A stretch of 64,000 bases of DNA from Planctomycetaceae bacterium (GCA_947490615.1 CANLHK010000002.1:248001-312000), one strand, 5' to 3'. Numbered from the stretch's first letter, positions 1-9,609 are shown. Notes: a model not told the origin generated them from the sequence alone. Translations and numbers: made by a program.

Positions 1-728
1 GCGCCGCTACCAAAGCGTGGAAGCGTGGTGTTGGTCGCGTTGCCACCGCCGTCCACGGTGGTGGGCAAACCGTCGGTTCCCATGAGGGTCGCCAGACGCA
101 CCAACGGCCAGAGACTCGCCTTGGTCAGCGGAAGATTGCCAGGAGCTTGCGCGGCACCGTCGGTCCAACGCGCGAGTTCCACGCGTCCACCAACCCACGG
201 CACCACGGGCGCGTTGGTGTTGTCGTAGGAGGTCGGTCCAGTTCCAATCGGAACCGACGGAGCCTGCACGCCATGCCCGTAGTAGATGCGCGCGACGGCG
301 CTCTCAGGAGTCCATGTCGAAGCGACATTGCCAATGGCGGACGCTTCTTGCGAGCCCGTGTACGCAGTCGTGGTGCGCACACCGCGGGTGAAGAACGCGA
401 TCTGGTCTGCGCGAATCTCTGCGGTGCCAAGCGATGGATCGACGGACTGGTTTGCGCCGAAGGAGTTCACTTCGACCTGCTGCAGCACCATGAATGCGTT
501 GCGGGGAAGGTTGGCGAAATCGGCGCGAACCTGCTGCTCAATGGCGGTTGCCGTCTGAATGAGATCCGCGTTGGCTTCAGCGACGGCAGAGACTTTGCTT
601 GCCGCCGAGAAGATCTTCGCGGCAGCAAGCACCACAACGACAAGCACCGCGACCGCGATGAGCATCTCGGTGAGCGTAAAGGCGCGCAGAGCTTGAATGA
701 GGCGTGAAGGTCGTGGGTGGCGGCGCAT
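1..728 (-). CDS. Prepilin-like protein, 3' end outside window
   Basis: The gene starts at ATG 728 and runs off the left edge, so about 242 residues are visible. Residues 1-16 are a basic leader ending RA, followed by FTLTEMLIAVAVLVV, the type III (prepilin) signal: cleavage before Phe17, Glu at mature position 5, then a hydrophobic helix. The rest is a soluble domain that I cannot assign beyond a GspJ/PilW-like position in the operon. Its ATG overlaps the stop of the upstream prepilin gene in TGATG, so translation is probably coupled. Inferred role: minor pseudopilin of a type II secretion or type IV pilus machine. Confidence 0.8.
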   Translation of the reverse strand, partial: MRRHPRPSRLIQALRAFTLTEMLIAVAVLVVVVLAAAKIFSAASKVSAVAEANADLIQTATAIEQQVRADFANLPRNAFMVLQQVEVNSFGANQSVDPSLGTAEIRADQIAFFTRGVRTTTAYTGSQEASAIGNVASTWTPESAVARIYYGHGVQAPSVPIGTGPTSYDNTNAPVVPWVGGRVELARWTDGAAQAPGNLPLTKASLWPLVRLATLMGTDGLPTTVDGGGNATNTTLPRFGSG

Positions 729-2080
729 CACAGTTCCTCCACCGTCACATACACGGGAGTAATCACATTGCCGTTTCGATCGGTGTTGGGCACGAACCAG
801 ATCGCGCCGATGCCAGCGTGAAATGGCGGAGTCGACGCGGTGCCTGCGGCAAACGGATCGTCAACCCAGAAACCGTTCACGGGCGCAGCAGGCACGATTG
901 GAATCGGCCGCTGCAACTTCACGGGTCCTTGATTGGGGAAGGCAGAACCCGCCGCACCAGCGACCAATCGCCCGCGCAACACCTCATGGGTGTTGCCGTT
1001 CTGGTCAACCCAAATCTGGCCAGGCGCCATCCAGTCATCCCAGATGCGACCGGGACCGAATGGCTGACCCGCGTGCGTGTTGGGAATCTCATCGGCGGCG
1101 GGCGCAGCGGAGTAACCGTTGGCAGTCGTCATGCCGCCAGCAGCTGCGCCCGTTCGGTTGGGCCAGGAGAGGTTGGTGCCGGGTGTCGGCGCGTAGTAGA
1201 CGAGTGGGATCGGCGGTGAAACTGGATCAGCATCAAAGCTTCCAGCAGGCGCGGTTCCAACGATCGCGGGATCGATGCGCGCAGGCGAGTAGCTGCGCAG
1301 ATCTCCACCAGGCGCAGTCACGCGGTAGACGAACACCGCAACCTGTACACGCCCACCCGTGCGGCGGAACATGCATTCCCAGTAGTACTGCGGTGCTCCT
1401 GGAGGAAGCACCGACGCGCCGAAAGTCTGCGGTCCTTGCGGGAACGAACGCTCCGCAGAGGTGAAGGTGACCGCAGGCTCAAGAAGCCGCTGCGTGACCG
1501 CGTTGGCATTTGCCGCAGCGTCGAGATCCGTGAAGAGCGGGTACTTGCGATAGTTGTACGGAAGCCCGTAGACCGCTTCGTCGGGCGTTGCCGAGCCTGG
1601 CGTGAAGAACAGGCCATCGTTGACTTCATTGGCCATGTTCAGATTGCTGAACGGTTGCAAGCCCGCCTGCTGACGCGTGAAGTTCGCGCTAAAGATGTCG
1701 ATGGCACCTTCGTCGCCTGCGGTCGCGGGATTGTCGAAGACGAACCCAGGACGCATCCAACACCAGTCGCCGCTCGGCACGAGAAGCCGCGCGCCGTTCG
1801 AGGTGTCGAAAGTGCCCGCGATGCCAGGGCCGAGGTAGCTGTTGGCCAGACCGAAGTCTTGGAAGCTCCCGAAATCATCCTGCGAAAGTTTGCTGCGCAG
1901 CGTCGCCAACGCGTTCTTGGCGACGATCGGACCGACGACATCGTCGTTGGCGATGCGCTGCAGGACGATGCCCGCAGGAAAGAGCGCCGAGATCGAGATG
2001 ACGCCGATGCCGAGGATGAACACGGCGAGCAACATCTCGACGAGTGAGAAACCACGATGCCTTGAATCACGCCAACGCAT
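728..2080 (-). CDS. Prepilin-like protein, GspI/PilV type leader
   Basis: 450 residues. The leader MRWRDSRHRG ends in Gly10, then FSLVEMLLAVFILGIGVISI follows, a clear prepilin peptidase site with Glu at mature position 5 and a hydrophobic assembly helix. The FSLVEMLLAVFILGIG signature resembles GspI/PilV minor pseudopilins, but the body is far longer than typical GspI (about 120 residues), so the class is uncertain. It is rich in Pro, Gly and Asn with aromatic clusters, as in many planctomycetal prepilin proteins. The start codon touches the stop of the upstream prepilin gene at 2080, which supports both the start and a single operon. Confidence 0.8.
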   Translation of the reverse strand: MRWRDSRHRGFSLVEMLLAVFILGIGVISISALFPAGIVLQRIANDDVVGPIVAKNALATLRSKLSQDDFGSFQDFGLANSYLGPGIAGTFDTSNGARLLVPSGDWCWMRPGFVFDNPATAGDEGAIDIFSANFTRQQAGLQPFSNLNMANEVNDGLFFTPGSATPDEAVYGLPYNYRKYPLFTDLDAAANANAVTQRLLEPAVTFTSAERSFPQGPQTFGASVLPPGAPQYYWECMFRRTGGRVQVAVFVYRVTAPGGDLRSYSPARIDPAIVGTAPAGSFDADPVSPPIPLVYYAPTPGTNLSWPNRTGAAAGGMTTANGYSAAPAADEIPNTHAGQPFGPGRIWDDWMAPGQIWVDQNGNTHEVLRGRLVAGAAGSAFPNQGPVKLQRPIPIVPAAPVNGFWVDDPFAAGTASTPPFHAGIGAIWFVPNTDRNGNVITPVYVTVEEL

Positions 2081-3009
2081 CAGCGGACCTTCCTCTCGGG
2101 GATGCCGCTGAAGCGGTTGAAGTTGATGCGATCACCAAACTGCGCGATGAAACCCTTAGGGCCCGTGAGTTCGCTGAGCATGTTCGCGTCGACCGACCAG
2201 TCGAGTCCCTTGATTTCGCGCGCGGCCTTGTCGTCGTAGATCGAGAGAAACGGCACGAACATCAGGTTGTTCTCGTCGTCGGGATGGTCCTGCAGCCAGA
2301 ACTGTTCAAACAGCCCTGACGCGCAGCCGCCGAGCAGCACATCTTGCGGATCCGCAGGCGGCGGCACCAACGCGCCGTTGTCGTTCCAATCGACATAGGC
2401 CTTCATCTCATCGATGGACGAGTCTGGTGGTCGAGTGAGGAACTGACCTTCGGGTCCGTAGAGAACGGCGATGGTTCGGTTGAACTCGATCGACTCTTTG
2501 CAACCACCGAGCGTGCTGATCTCAACCTGTGTCGAGTAGACATCCTCGGCCGCGAACGCGCCGAAACTTCCTGGTGGGTCGTACATCGGGCCCGCGATCT
2601 TGATCCCCTCTGGAAGCACGACCGACGGCATGCCGCGCACTGGGCGGTAGCGCTCGGCCATGCGCACACCGATGGCGGTCTGGCCAAAGGTCGATCGCTC
2701 GCCCGTTGTGCGAATCGTCACGAGTTCGACACGCTGTGGCAGTTGCGGCTTGGTGGGATCGAAGGTGGCGCGGAAGACGACACCTGTCACCATCGCGTCC
2801 TTGATCGCAGCAGCGCGCGCGTTCCCGAGTGCGCTGGTCACGGCGTTGGTCGCCGAGGCGAGGCGCGAACCTGCGGTGAGGCGGCGTGCACCGAGAGTCG
2901 TGAGCAGCGAGAGAATCCCGATCACGCCGATCACGACGAGGAGTTCGACGATCGTGAACGCGCGCTGGTGCGTGTTGCGTGAGGTTGTCGATGGTCGTGG
3001 CGCGTGCAT
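2080..3009 (-). CDS. Prepilin-like protein
   Basis: 309 residues from ATG 3009. A reading frame extends further upstream, but this ATG places the prepilin signal correctly: basic leader MHAPRPSTTSRNTHQRA, then FTIVELLVVIGVIGILSLLTTL with Glu at mature position 5. The residue before the cleavage site is Ala rather than the usual Gly, as in two other prepilins of this operon. The region after the helix (SRLASATNAVTSALGNARAAA) looks like the N-terminal part of GspH-type pseudopilins. The stop overlaps the next gene by one base. Probable minor pseudopilin; exact class not certain. Confidence 0.8.
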   Translation of the reverse strand: MHAPRPSTTSRNTHQRAFTIVELLVVIGVIGILSLLTTLGARRLTAGSRLASATNAVTSALGNARAAAIKDAMVTGVVFRATFDPTKPQLPQRVELVTIRTTGERSTFGQTAIGVRMAERYRPVRGMPSVVLPEGIKIAGPMYDPPGSFGAFAAEDVYSTQVEISTLGGCKESIEFNRTIAVLYGPEGQFLTRPPDSSIDEMKAYVDWNDNGALVPPPADPQDVLLGGCASGLFEQFWLQDHPDDENNLMFVPFLSIYDDKAAREIKGLDWSVDANMLSELTGPKGFIAQFGDRINFNRFSGIPERKVR

Positions 3010-3034
3010 GGTGAGACTCAAGAGAACAGGCCGA

Positions 3035-4039
3035 TCACGGCTGGTAGCTGTAGAGGTTGTCGTTACTCGGGGTGTAGACGGTGCCCGCTTGCACAGTGAA
3101 GCGCGCGTCATTTCCAGCCGAGACAAAGAGGATCTTGCGATCGCGGCAAGAGACCTGCAGTCCGCCTTGCGCGTTGGCACTTCCCCACTCGCTGTCGCAC
3201 CGAACCGTGCCGTCCTTGTCGATGAAGTTCGGGTTGTCGGCCGCGCCCGTCGCATCAGCCACCAACCGCGCATCGCGCCCTGGGAAGATGGCGACAATCG
3301 GAGTGTCCCAAGCATCGATGCAGTGGCGAACGGCGGTGAAGCTGTTGGTGTTCGCTGCGGGCTTGACGCCGCGGAAGATTGCATCAGGAAGCTTCTGCAA
3401 GATCGCTGCGCACGCAGGCGACTCGCTCATGATTCCGATGAACGACACCGTGCGTCGAAACGGAAGCAACGAGTAGGCAGGAAGCCCGCCAGTGATCGTG
3501 CCATAGGGTGACGCAAGTGTGGTCCACGCTGCAACGCCCGTGTTGGCTGGCGGCAGCGGCGAAGCAGAGCTCACATCAAAGCGCAGGCCGTTGGCTGCAG
3601 TCGGAATCGGATCGGTCACGATGCCGCCCGCCACCGCGCCACTCTGGTAGTTCACGCGGCGATCGACGGTGCGCTCGTACTCCTCAGCGGCCATGGTGAG
3701 GACTTCAAGCGTGTTGCGCGTCGCGCGTTCTTCGCTCGCGCGCACGACGCTCGAACTCACCGCGAGCACGAGACTCGCGACGATGACGATGATGCCAATG
3801 ACGATGAGGAGTTCGAGCAGCGTGAAGCCACGCTTGGGCTTTCGCTCTTTGACGCTGCGGCGCTTGACGGGAGTGGGACTCGCCTCACCCTCCGCAGCCG
3901 CATCCGCGGGCTTCGCCTGGTCTTGTCGGGGGAACCCGCCGACGGGCGCAGCGAATCCGCGCGCCATGCGGCCAAACTGACCACCCGGGCCCTTGCCGCC
4001 CTTGTTGCCGCCTGCTTGATCGCTGATTGGTCGGTGCAT
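3035..4039 (-). CDS. Prepilin-like protein with very long leader
   Basis: 334 residues. The prepilin site lies unusually deep: KPKRG71 then FTLLELLIVIGIIVIVASLVLAV. The 71-residue leader is Gly/Lys-rich, then Ala/Pro/Glu-rich, then strongly basic (VKRRSVKERKPKR). An in-frame ATG at residue 25 could shorten it, but I see no ATG, GTG or TTG closer to the cleavage site (nearby valines use GTC). After the helix comes VVRASEERATRNTLEVLTMAAEEYE, typical of GspG/GspH-like prepilins. The gene lies 3 bases downstream of the previous prepilin gene. Probable pseudopilin of the secretion/pilus system. Confidence 0.78.
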   Translation of the reverse strand: MHRPISDQAGGNKGGKGPGGQFGRMARGFAAPVGGFPRQDQAKPADAAAEGEASPTPVKRRSVKERKPKRGFTLLELLIVIGIIVIVASLVLAVSSSVVRASEERATRNTLEVLTMAAEEYERTVDRRVNYQSGAVAGGIVTDPIPTAANGLRFDVSSASPLPPANTGVAAWTTLASPYGTITGGLPAYSLLPFRRTVSFIGIMSESPACAAILQKLPDAIFRGVKPAANTNSFTAVRHCIDAWDTPIVAIFPGRDARLVADATGAADNPNFIDKDGTVRCDSEWGSANAQGGLQVSCRDRKILFVSAGNDARFTVQAGTVYTPSNDNLYSYQP

Positions 4040-4042
4040 GGA

Positions 4043-5104
4043 TTACCTTCCTGACTGAATCACATTGTCTTTGTTGAACTCGCTCGCATCGCGACGGACC
4101 GTGCGGTTGATCGCGCGATCGCCACCGCGACTCAGGAGCGCGAACGCTGCGCCCTTCATGCTCGCACTCGCTGAGGTGTCAGCGTTGGCATCGGCCGCGC
4201 CCACCGATTGCTCGGACGGATCGATCTCCCATTCGCGCAGGCAATAGATGTCGCCAAGCGTGAGAAACCCGCCTTGCGCCGAGGGCACACTGCTTCGCAA
4301 GTCGGTGCCTGCGTACGGCGCGCGGTAGTAGGCAATCGGCTCGCCCCAGTAGTCGAGGATGCACTTGGGCAACTCGTCAAAGTTGGCGAGGCCTTGATCG
4401 TTGGTCACGATGGTCGGACGACCCGAGGCATCGAAGCCCGTGAGTCCGCCGAGCAACCGCTCATCGATCTGATCGATGTAGGGGCCGTACACACGACCTT
4501 CAACAGCTTGCGTGTTCCACGCCGTGTTGCCCACACCAGGCGGCGAAGCCAGACGCGCGGGATTGCGAGCGCGGTAGTAGCCAGGAAAGTTCACGAAGCC
4601 TGGTTGCGGCGCATCGATCGCGCCCCAACATCCGTCCGAACCAGGAGAGCGAATGCCAAAGGGCGGCGCTTCCTTGTCCCCTGCTCCCGCAGGTCCGCCG
4701 CGCACGATGCCAAACCCATCTTCACCACGATGGCCATATCCAATGAGGAAGTCGGCCAGCGTCGTGTAGCTGTAGAAGTTCTGCTGAGCAGCGACTCCCG
4801 TAAAGGGCACGACATCACGCGCAAAACCCGAGACAGGAGAACCGTTGTCGCGCACGCCAAGGACTGGCGGCATGTAGCCGAAGTCGGTTTGGAACTGCGC
4901 AAGCCCCGTCGCGATCGTGTTCATCAGGAACTGCGTCTTGGCCACTTGCGCGCGCTTACTTGCCGCGCTGATCGCGACAAAGAGCGTGCCGAGCAGCATC
5001 ACGATGATGGCGACGACCACGAGCAGCTCAGTGAGCGTGAACGCGGAAGAACGAGATCGGGAACGAGCACCGTGGAGCATGGAGGGCACGAGCATGAGGT
5101 TCAC
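4043..5104 (-). CDS. Prepilin-like protein, GspG-like
   Basis: 353 residues. The leader of 21 residues (with RSRSRSSA) is followed by FTLTELLVVVAIIVMLLGTLFVAI, with Glu at mature position 5. After the helix, SKRAQVAKTQFLMNTIATGLAQFQTDFGYMPP resembles the start of GspG major pseudopilins, where the helix leads into an alternating pattern and a YP-type motif. It is longer than GspG (about 145 residues), so it may be a planctomycetal variant. It is the first prepilin after the platform protein, where a major pseudopilin often sits. Its ATG overlaps the stop of the GspF-like gene by 4 bases (5101-5104). Confidence 0.8.
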   Translation of the reverse strand: MNLMLVPSMLHGARSRSRSSAFTLTELLVVVAIIVMLLGTLFVAISAASKRAQVAKTQFLMNTIATGLAQFQTDFGYMPPVLGVRDNGSPVSGFARDVVPFTGVAAQQNFYSYTTLADFLIGYGHRGEDGFGIVRGGPAGAGDKEAPPFGIRSPGSDGCWGAIDAPQPGFVNFPGYYRARNPARLASPPGVGNTAWNTQAVEGRVYGPYIDQIDERLLGGLTGFDASGRPTIVTNDQGLANFDELPKCILDYWGEPIAYYRAPYAGTDLRSSVPSAQGGFLTLGDIYCLREWEIDPSEQSVGAADANADTSASASMKGAAFALLSRGGDRAINRTVRRDASEFNKDNVIQSGR

Positions 5105-6408
5105 TTCTTGGTCGTGTTCGACACCGACTCGATCATGGAGACGAGCGGAAGGAAGAGCGCAAGAACGATGAGGAGCACGATGCCACCGAGCACAACGACC
5201 ATGAACGGCTCGAGCAGCGACAGGAGGCTCGCGACCGCGACATCGACCTCTTCGTCGTAGTTGTCGGCGATCTTCATGAGCATCACATCGAGGTCGCCTG
5301 TCTCCTCGCCGACATCGATCATGTTCACGACGATGGCGTCGCAGACCTTGGCTTCACGCAAAGGACCCGCAAAAGTCTCGCCTTCACGAATCGAGTCGTG
5401 CACCTTGGTCAGCGCCCGCTCAAAGACATAGTTTCCTGAGGTGTCGCGGGTGATGAGGATCGCCTCGAGAATCGGAACACCCGCGCTGATGAGCGTGCCG
5501 AGCGTGCGGGTGAAGCGCGCAATGGCCGTCTTTCTGAGCATGGTGCCGAGCACAGGTACCTTGAGAATGACGATGTCGGTGAACGCTCTTCCTGGCCCTG
5601 TCTTTCGTACCAACTTGAAGAACAGGAAGAGGAGAATCGGCGACGCGAGCACCCAGACCACGCCAGGGACCACCTGATCTTTCGTGGATGTTCCTGCGAC
5701 CCACTTCGAGATCGCGATCATGGTGAGCGTGAGGTCAGGGAGCTTGACATCGAAGTCCTCGAAGATCTCTTGGAACTTCGGGATGACGTAGTACATGATG
5801 CCCGTGACGATGAGCACGGCGATGAAGATGACGACCGCGGGATAGATGAGCGCGCCGATGATGCGGCGCTTGAGTCGCTGGCCCTTCTCCATGAAGTCGG
5901 CCAAGCGCTGCAAGATCACATCGAGCACACCGCCGACCTCGCCTGCAGCGACCATCTTCGAATAGAGACGATCGAAGCACTTGGGGAACTTCGCCATCGC
6001 CTCGGAGAGGCTGGTGCCCGATTCGACTTCCTCGCAGACACCCTGCAGCACCGTCTTGAGCGCGCTGGGCTTCTGCTGGCTTTCGAGGATCTGCAACGAG
6101 CGCAAGAGCGGAAGACCTGCATCTTGCAGCGTGGAAAGCTGTCGCGTGAAGAGCGTGAGTGTCTTGGTGCTCACACCGCCGAAGCTGATGTTGAAGCCGC
6201 CACCCTTGCGCTTCTTCTTGCCTGGCTCGCGGACCTTCTTGGCAGCAGGACCACCGCCACCACCAGCGATCTTCTGCTCCTTGACGCCGCTGGGAAAGAG
6301 CCCTTGCGAGCGAATCTTCTTGAGGGCCTCGTCGGCGCTGGTCGCGTCGACGGTTCCGCTCTGCTTCTTGCCTGCATTGTTCACTGCGTCGTATGCAAAG
6401 GTCGGCAT
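5101..6408 (-). CDS. Type II secretion / type IV pilus inner-membrane platform protein GspF/PilC
   Basis: 435 residues, the usual GspF/PilC length. It begins PTFAYDAVNNAGKKQSGTVDA, the family opening, followed by a Lys/Gly-rich linker and two GspF repeats separated by membrane helices (about 183-210, about 250-272 and 400-425). Conserved features include LSTLQDAGLPLLRSL, GALIYPAVV and the second-repeat motifs GTLISAGVPILEAI and EPFMVVVLGGIV. The platform protein couples the cytoplasmic ATPase to assembly of the pseudopilus. It lies 83 bases downstream of a PilB/GspE ATPase gene and overlaps the first prepilin gene. Confidence 0.93.
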   Translation of the reverse strand: MPTFAYDAVNNAGKKQSGTVDATSADEALKKIRSQGLFPSGVKEQKIAGGGGGPAAKKVREPGKKKRKGGGFNISFGGVSTKTLTLFTRQLSTLQDAGLPLLRSLQILESQQKPSALKTVLQGVCEEVESGTSLSEAMAKFPKCFDRLYSKMVAAGEVGGVLDVILQRLADFMEKGQRLKRRIIGALIYPAVVIFIAVLIVTGIMYYVIPKFQEIFEDFDVKLPDLTLTMIAISKWVAGTSTKDQVVPGVVWVLASPILLFLFFKLVRKTGPGRAFTDIVILKVPVLGTMLRKTAIARFTRTLGTLISAGVPILEAILITRDTSGNYVFERALTKVHDSIREGETFAGPLREAKVCDAIVVNMIDVGEETGDLDVMLMKIADNYDEEVDVAVASLLSLLEPFMVVVLGGIVLLIVLALFLPLVSMIESVSNTTKK

Positions 6409-6491
6409 GGTTCGCTCGGGTTCTCGCTGTCGCGTACTTCGTCGGAAGGGCTGCTGGAATCAACTGGCGTGCAAGGTCTCGTGTCGCGCGA

Positions 6492-8249
6492 TCACTCTTC
6501 AGTGATCGTCTCGCGCACGACTTCGTCGATGGTGGTCTGGCCGTCGTAAATCGAGAGCAGGCCGGTCTCGCGCAGCGTGCGCATACCGCGCTTGCGCGCT
6601 TCGGTGCGCAGCACGCGGGTCGAGGCCTGCTTGATGACCAGCTCGCGGAGCTCGTCATCCATGATCATGATTTCAAAGAGCGCGAGTCGGCCCTTGTAGC
6701 CCGACTTCAGACACTCATCACAGCCGCGACCGCGCGCAAACTTGCGGCCTTCGACATCGGCACTGCGCAGGGCAAGTTCCATGAGATGCTCTTCGTTGGG
6801 CACGAAGAACTCCTTGCACTTGCGGCAAACGCGACGCGCGAGGCGCTGGGCGATGATCACTTCGATGGTGGCGGTGAGAAGGAAGGTCTCGACGCCGAGG
6901 TCGACGAGACGCAGAATCGTGCTCGGTGCGTCGTTGGTGTGCAGCGTGGTCAACACCAAGTGGCCTGTGAGCGACGCCTGAATGGCGATCTGCGCGGTCT
7001 CAAGGTCGCGGATTTCGCCGACGAGAATGATGTCGGGGTCCTGACGAAGGAAGCTGCGCAGCAACTTGGCGAAGGTCAACTCCTGATCGGTGTTGACCTG
7101 GCACTGCACGAGGCCCGCCACGTCGTATTCGACGGGATCTTCCGCGGTGAGGATCTTGACCTCGACGCTGTTGAGTTCATTGAGCGCTGCATAGAGCGTC
7201 GTCGTCTTTCCTGAACCAGTTGGACCAGTGACGACCACGATGCCGTTGGGCTTGTTGATCATCGCGCGCACAAGCACCAGCTCATCATCACGCAGACCGA
7301 CCTTGTCGAGCGAGAGCTGGACATTGGAACGATCAAGCACGCGGAGCACGACCGACTCACCGAACATCGTTGGAAGCACTGCGACGCGAAGATCGACAGG
7401 CGCTTCGCCAAGGTGGAGTTCGATGCGGCCGTCCTGCGGCAGACGGCGTTCGGCGATGTCGAGCTTCGACATAACCTTCACGCGCGAGACCAACGCCGTG
7501 GCGAGTGCCTTGGGAATCTGCTGCATTTCGTACAGCACGCCGTCGATGCGGTAGCGGAGTTTGAACTCGTCTTCGAAGGGCTCGAAATGCACATCGCTTG
7601 CCTTGTCGCGAATCGCGATCATGAGAATCGACTGCACGAGCTCGACGACCGCGTTGTCGTTGGCCGCGTTGGCGATGGCGCTGAGATCGAGCGAATCCGT
7701 CGTCCGCGCTTCGAGCATTGCAACGCCGGCACTCCTGGCCGCCTGCGTAAAGTCGAGTCCCGAGCGTCGTCCCGCGTACCGCGCTGCAAGAATGGCGTCG
7801 ATCTTGGCGGGGTTCGCGACAAACGCGCTGACGCGGAAACCGAGAAGTTGCTTGAGGTCGTCAACCGCCTGGAAGTTGTCCGGACTCTTGATGACGATCG
7901 AGATGCGATTGGTGGCCGCGTCGAAGGCGATCGGGACGATGCCGAAGGCCGTCGCGGTTTCGGGCTTGAGCTTGCCGAGCACTCCGTCGTCGAGTTCCAC
8001 CTCGTCGAGATTCACGAACGCAAGTCCGCGCTGCGCGGCGAGGCAGACCTCCAGTTGGTCCGCGGTCAGCAATCCCATCTTGATGAGGATCTCGCCGATC
8101 CGCGTGCCCTTGTGCTCACCCTCTTGCAGTTTCAATGCTTCGTGCACTTGCTCACGGGTCACATAGCCAAGCTTGCGGACGACGCGCCCGAAGTGGCTGT
8201 CCTTCACTTGCTTGATCAGGGTCGGATCATGGGCTGTTGAGATCGTCAT
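6492..8249 (-). CDS. PilB/GspE-type assembly ATPase
   Basis: 585 residues from ATG 8249. The frame stays open to 8396, but that extension shows no family similarity. Residues 1 to about 160 are a T2SSE_N/MshEN-type domain; the secretion ATPase core follows, with Walker A GPTGSGKTTT near residue 343, Asp box DPDIILVGEIRD, His box TGHLVLTTLHTNDAPST and a four-Cys zinc site (CRKCKEFF and CDECLKSG). It powers pilus or pseudopilus extension. Genes for PilT and a second PilB-like ATPase lie upstream in the same operon, and the GspF/PilC platform gene lies directly downstream. Confidence 0.93.
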   Translation of the reverse strand: MTISTAHDPTLIKQVKDSHFGRVVRKLGYVTREQVHEALKLQEGEHKGTRIGEILIKMGLLTADQLEVCLAAQRGLAFVNLDEVELDDGVLGKLKPETATAFGIVPIAFDAATNRISIVIKSPDNFQAVDDLKQLLGFRVSAFVANPAKIDAILAARYAGRRSGLDFTQAARSAGVAMLEARTTDSLDLSAIANAANDNAVVELVQSILMIAIRDKASDVHFEPFEDEFKLRYRIDGVLYEMQQIPKALATALVSRVKVMSKLDIAERRLPQDGRIELHLGEAPVDLRVAVLPTMFGESVVLRVLDRSNVQLSLDKVGLRDDELVLVRAMINKPNGIVVVTGPTGSGKTTTLYAALNELNSVEVKILTAEDPVEYDVAGLVQCQVNTDQELTFAKLLRSFLRQDPDIILVGEIRDLETAQIAIQASLTGHLVLTTLHTNDAPSTILRLVDLGVETFLLTATIEVIIAQRLARRVCRKCKEFFVPNEEHLMELALRSADVEGRKFARGRGCDECLKSGYKGRLALFEIMIMDDELRELVIKQASTRVLRTEARKRGMRTLRETGLLSIYDGQTTIDEVVRETITEE

Positions 8250-8499
8250 GCGTTCAGTCCTTGCATCCGAGTCGCCCGACGCGACTGGATCACACACTCG
8301 CTCGTCTGCTACTCGCCGCACGCTGCCCATGCCCCCGTGGCCACAATGGCGGGGTCCATGAACTGCTATACGGCACGCTGCGGCCCCCAAGAACACGGCC
8401 GGGAGGGGGTTTTGGTCAGGACACTTGGATTGACGCGCACGGCTCGCTGCGCCAGAACGCAGTTTCGCGTCCCGATGCGACCGCCGCGCTTACGCCGCG
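8250..8499 (-). other. Intergenic region between pilT and second pilB-like gene
   Basis: This 250-base gap is the longest in the pilus operon. I see no convincing gene in either direction. It holds G-rich and C-rich tracts around 8390-8415 that could pair imperfectly, and a short hairpin with arms GTCG and CGAC close to the downstream start. A promoter or processing site for the downstream part of the operon is possible but not demonstrable by eye. Confidence 0.35.
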
Positions 8500-9609
8500 T
8501 TACTCGTGCTCCTCGTCGAGCTCGGTGCGTCCGATCACACCGCCTGCGCGATGGATCTTGTCCTTGAGATCGCCTGGGTTCTTGCACTTATCGATGCACT
8601 CTTCGGGCGAAATCTTGCCGTCGGAGTAGAGCTTCCAGAGGTGGTCGTCGAGGAGCTGCATGCCGAACTTGCGACCCGTTTGGATCGCAGAGTCGATGCG
8701 GAAGGTCTTGCTCTCGCGGATGAGGTTGGAGATCGCGGGGGTCACCACGAGGAACTCGTAGGCGGCCACGCGGCCAGGCTTATCCGAACGCGCGCAGAGC
8801 TGCTGCGACAGGACCGAGATGAGCGAGGTCGACAGCTGCACACGGACCTGCTCCTGCTGGGTCACGGGGAAGGCGTCGATGATGCGGTTGATCGTGCTCG
8901 CGGCGCCCGAGGTGTGCAGGGTCGCGAACACAAGGTGGCCGGTTTCTGCCGCGCGGATCGCCGATTCCATGGTCTCGAGGTCGCGCATTTCGCCGACGAG
9001 AATCACATCGGGGTCGGAACGAAGCACGCGTCGCAGCGCCTCGGAGAAGCTTGGAACATCGCGCCCCACTTCACGCTGGTTCACCACCGACTTCTTGTGG
9101 TAGTGGTAGTACTCGATCGGGTCTTCGATCGTGACAATGTGTCGGTCGTAGAGCCCGTTGATCCAATCGACCATGGTCGCGAGGGTCGTCGACTTACCCG
9201 AACCCGTTGGCCCTGTGACGAGGAAGAGTCCGCGCGGACGGCGGCAGAGTTCCGCAACGATCTTGGGCAGGCCAATCTCGTCGAAGGTCAGAATCTTGTT
9301 GGGGATCAGACGAAGCACCATGGAGATGTCGCCACGCTGACGGAAGATCGAAGCGCGGAAACGCGCTGCGTCGCCGAAGGCAAAGCCGAAGTCGGTGCCT
9401 CCCACTTCAGCAAGTTCCTGCTGGTTCTTCTCTGGAGTGATCGACTTCATCAGCGCCGTGGCGTCGTCGGAGTCCACAACCTTGGTCGCGAGACTCTTGA
9501 GCTTGCCGTGCAAACGAATCGTCGGCGGACGGCCCGTCGAGATGTGAAGGTCGGACGCACCGTTCTTCACGATGGTGTCGAGGAGGCGGTCAATCTGCAT
9601 CGCGGACAT
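8500..9609 (-). CDS. pilT: Twitching motility / pilus retraction ATPase PilT
   Basis: 369 residues, typical of PilT. Visible motifs: GASDLHISTGRPPTIRLHG near the N-terminus, Walker A GPTGSGKSTT near residue 131, the Asp box DPDVILVGEMRDLET, the His box TGHLVFATLHTSGAAST, and AISNLIRE, close to the AIRNLIRE motif that marks PilT retraction ATPases. There is no four-Cys zinc site, which separates it from PilB/GspE. PilT depolymerises type IV pili, so the operon probably encodes a retractile pilus, or a hybrid system, rather than a pure type II secretion system. It lies 84 bases downstream of the first PilB-like gene. Confidence 0.95.
   Translation of the reverse strand: MSAMQIDRLLDTIVKNGASDLHISTGRPPTIRLHGKLKSLATKVVDSDDATALMKSITPEKNQQELAEVGGTDFGFAFGDAARFRASIFRQRGDISMVLRLIPNKILTFDEIGLPKIVAELCRRPRGLFLVTGPTGSGKSTTLATMVDWINGLYDRHIVTIEDPIEYYHYHKKSVVNQREVGRDVPSFSEALRRVLRSDPDVILVGEMRDLETMESAIRAAETGHLVFATLHTSGAASTINRIIDAFPVTQQEQVRVQLSTSLISVLSQQLCARSDKPGRVAAYEFLVVTPAISNLIRESKTFRIDSAIQTGRKFGMQLLDDHLWKLYSDGKISPEECIDKCKNPGDLKDKIHRAGGVIGRTELDEEHE

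Noticed and set aside
8366-8420. Terminator after pilT
   Set aside because: G-rich and C-rich tracts can pair only imperfectly with a long loop, and no T-run follows on the minus strand.
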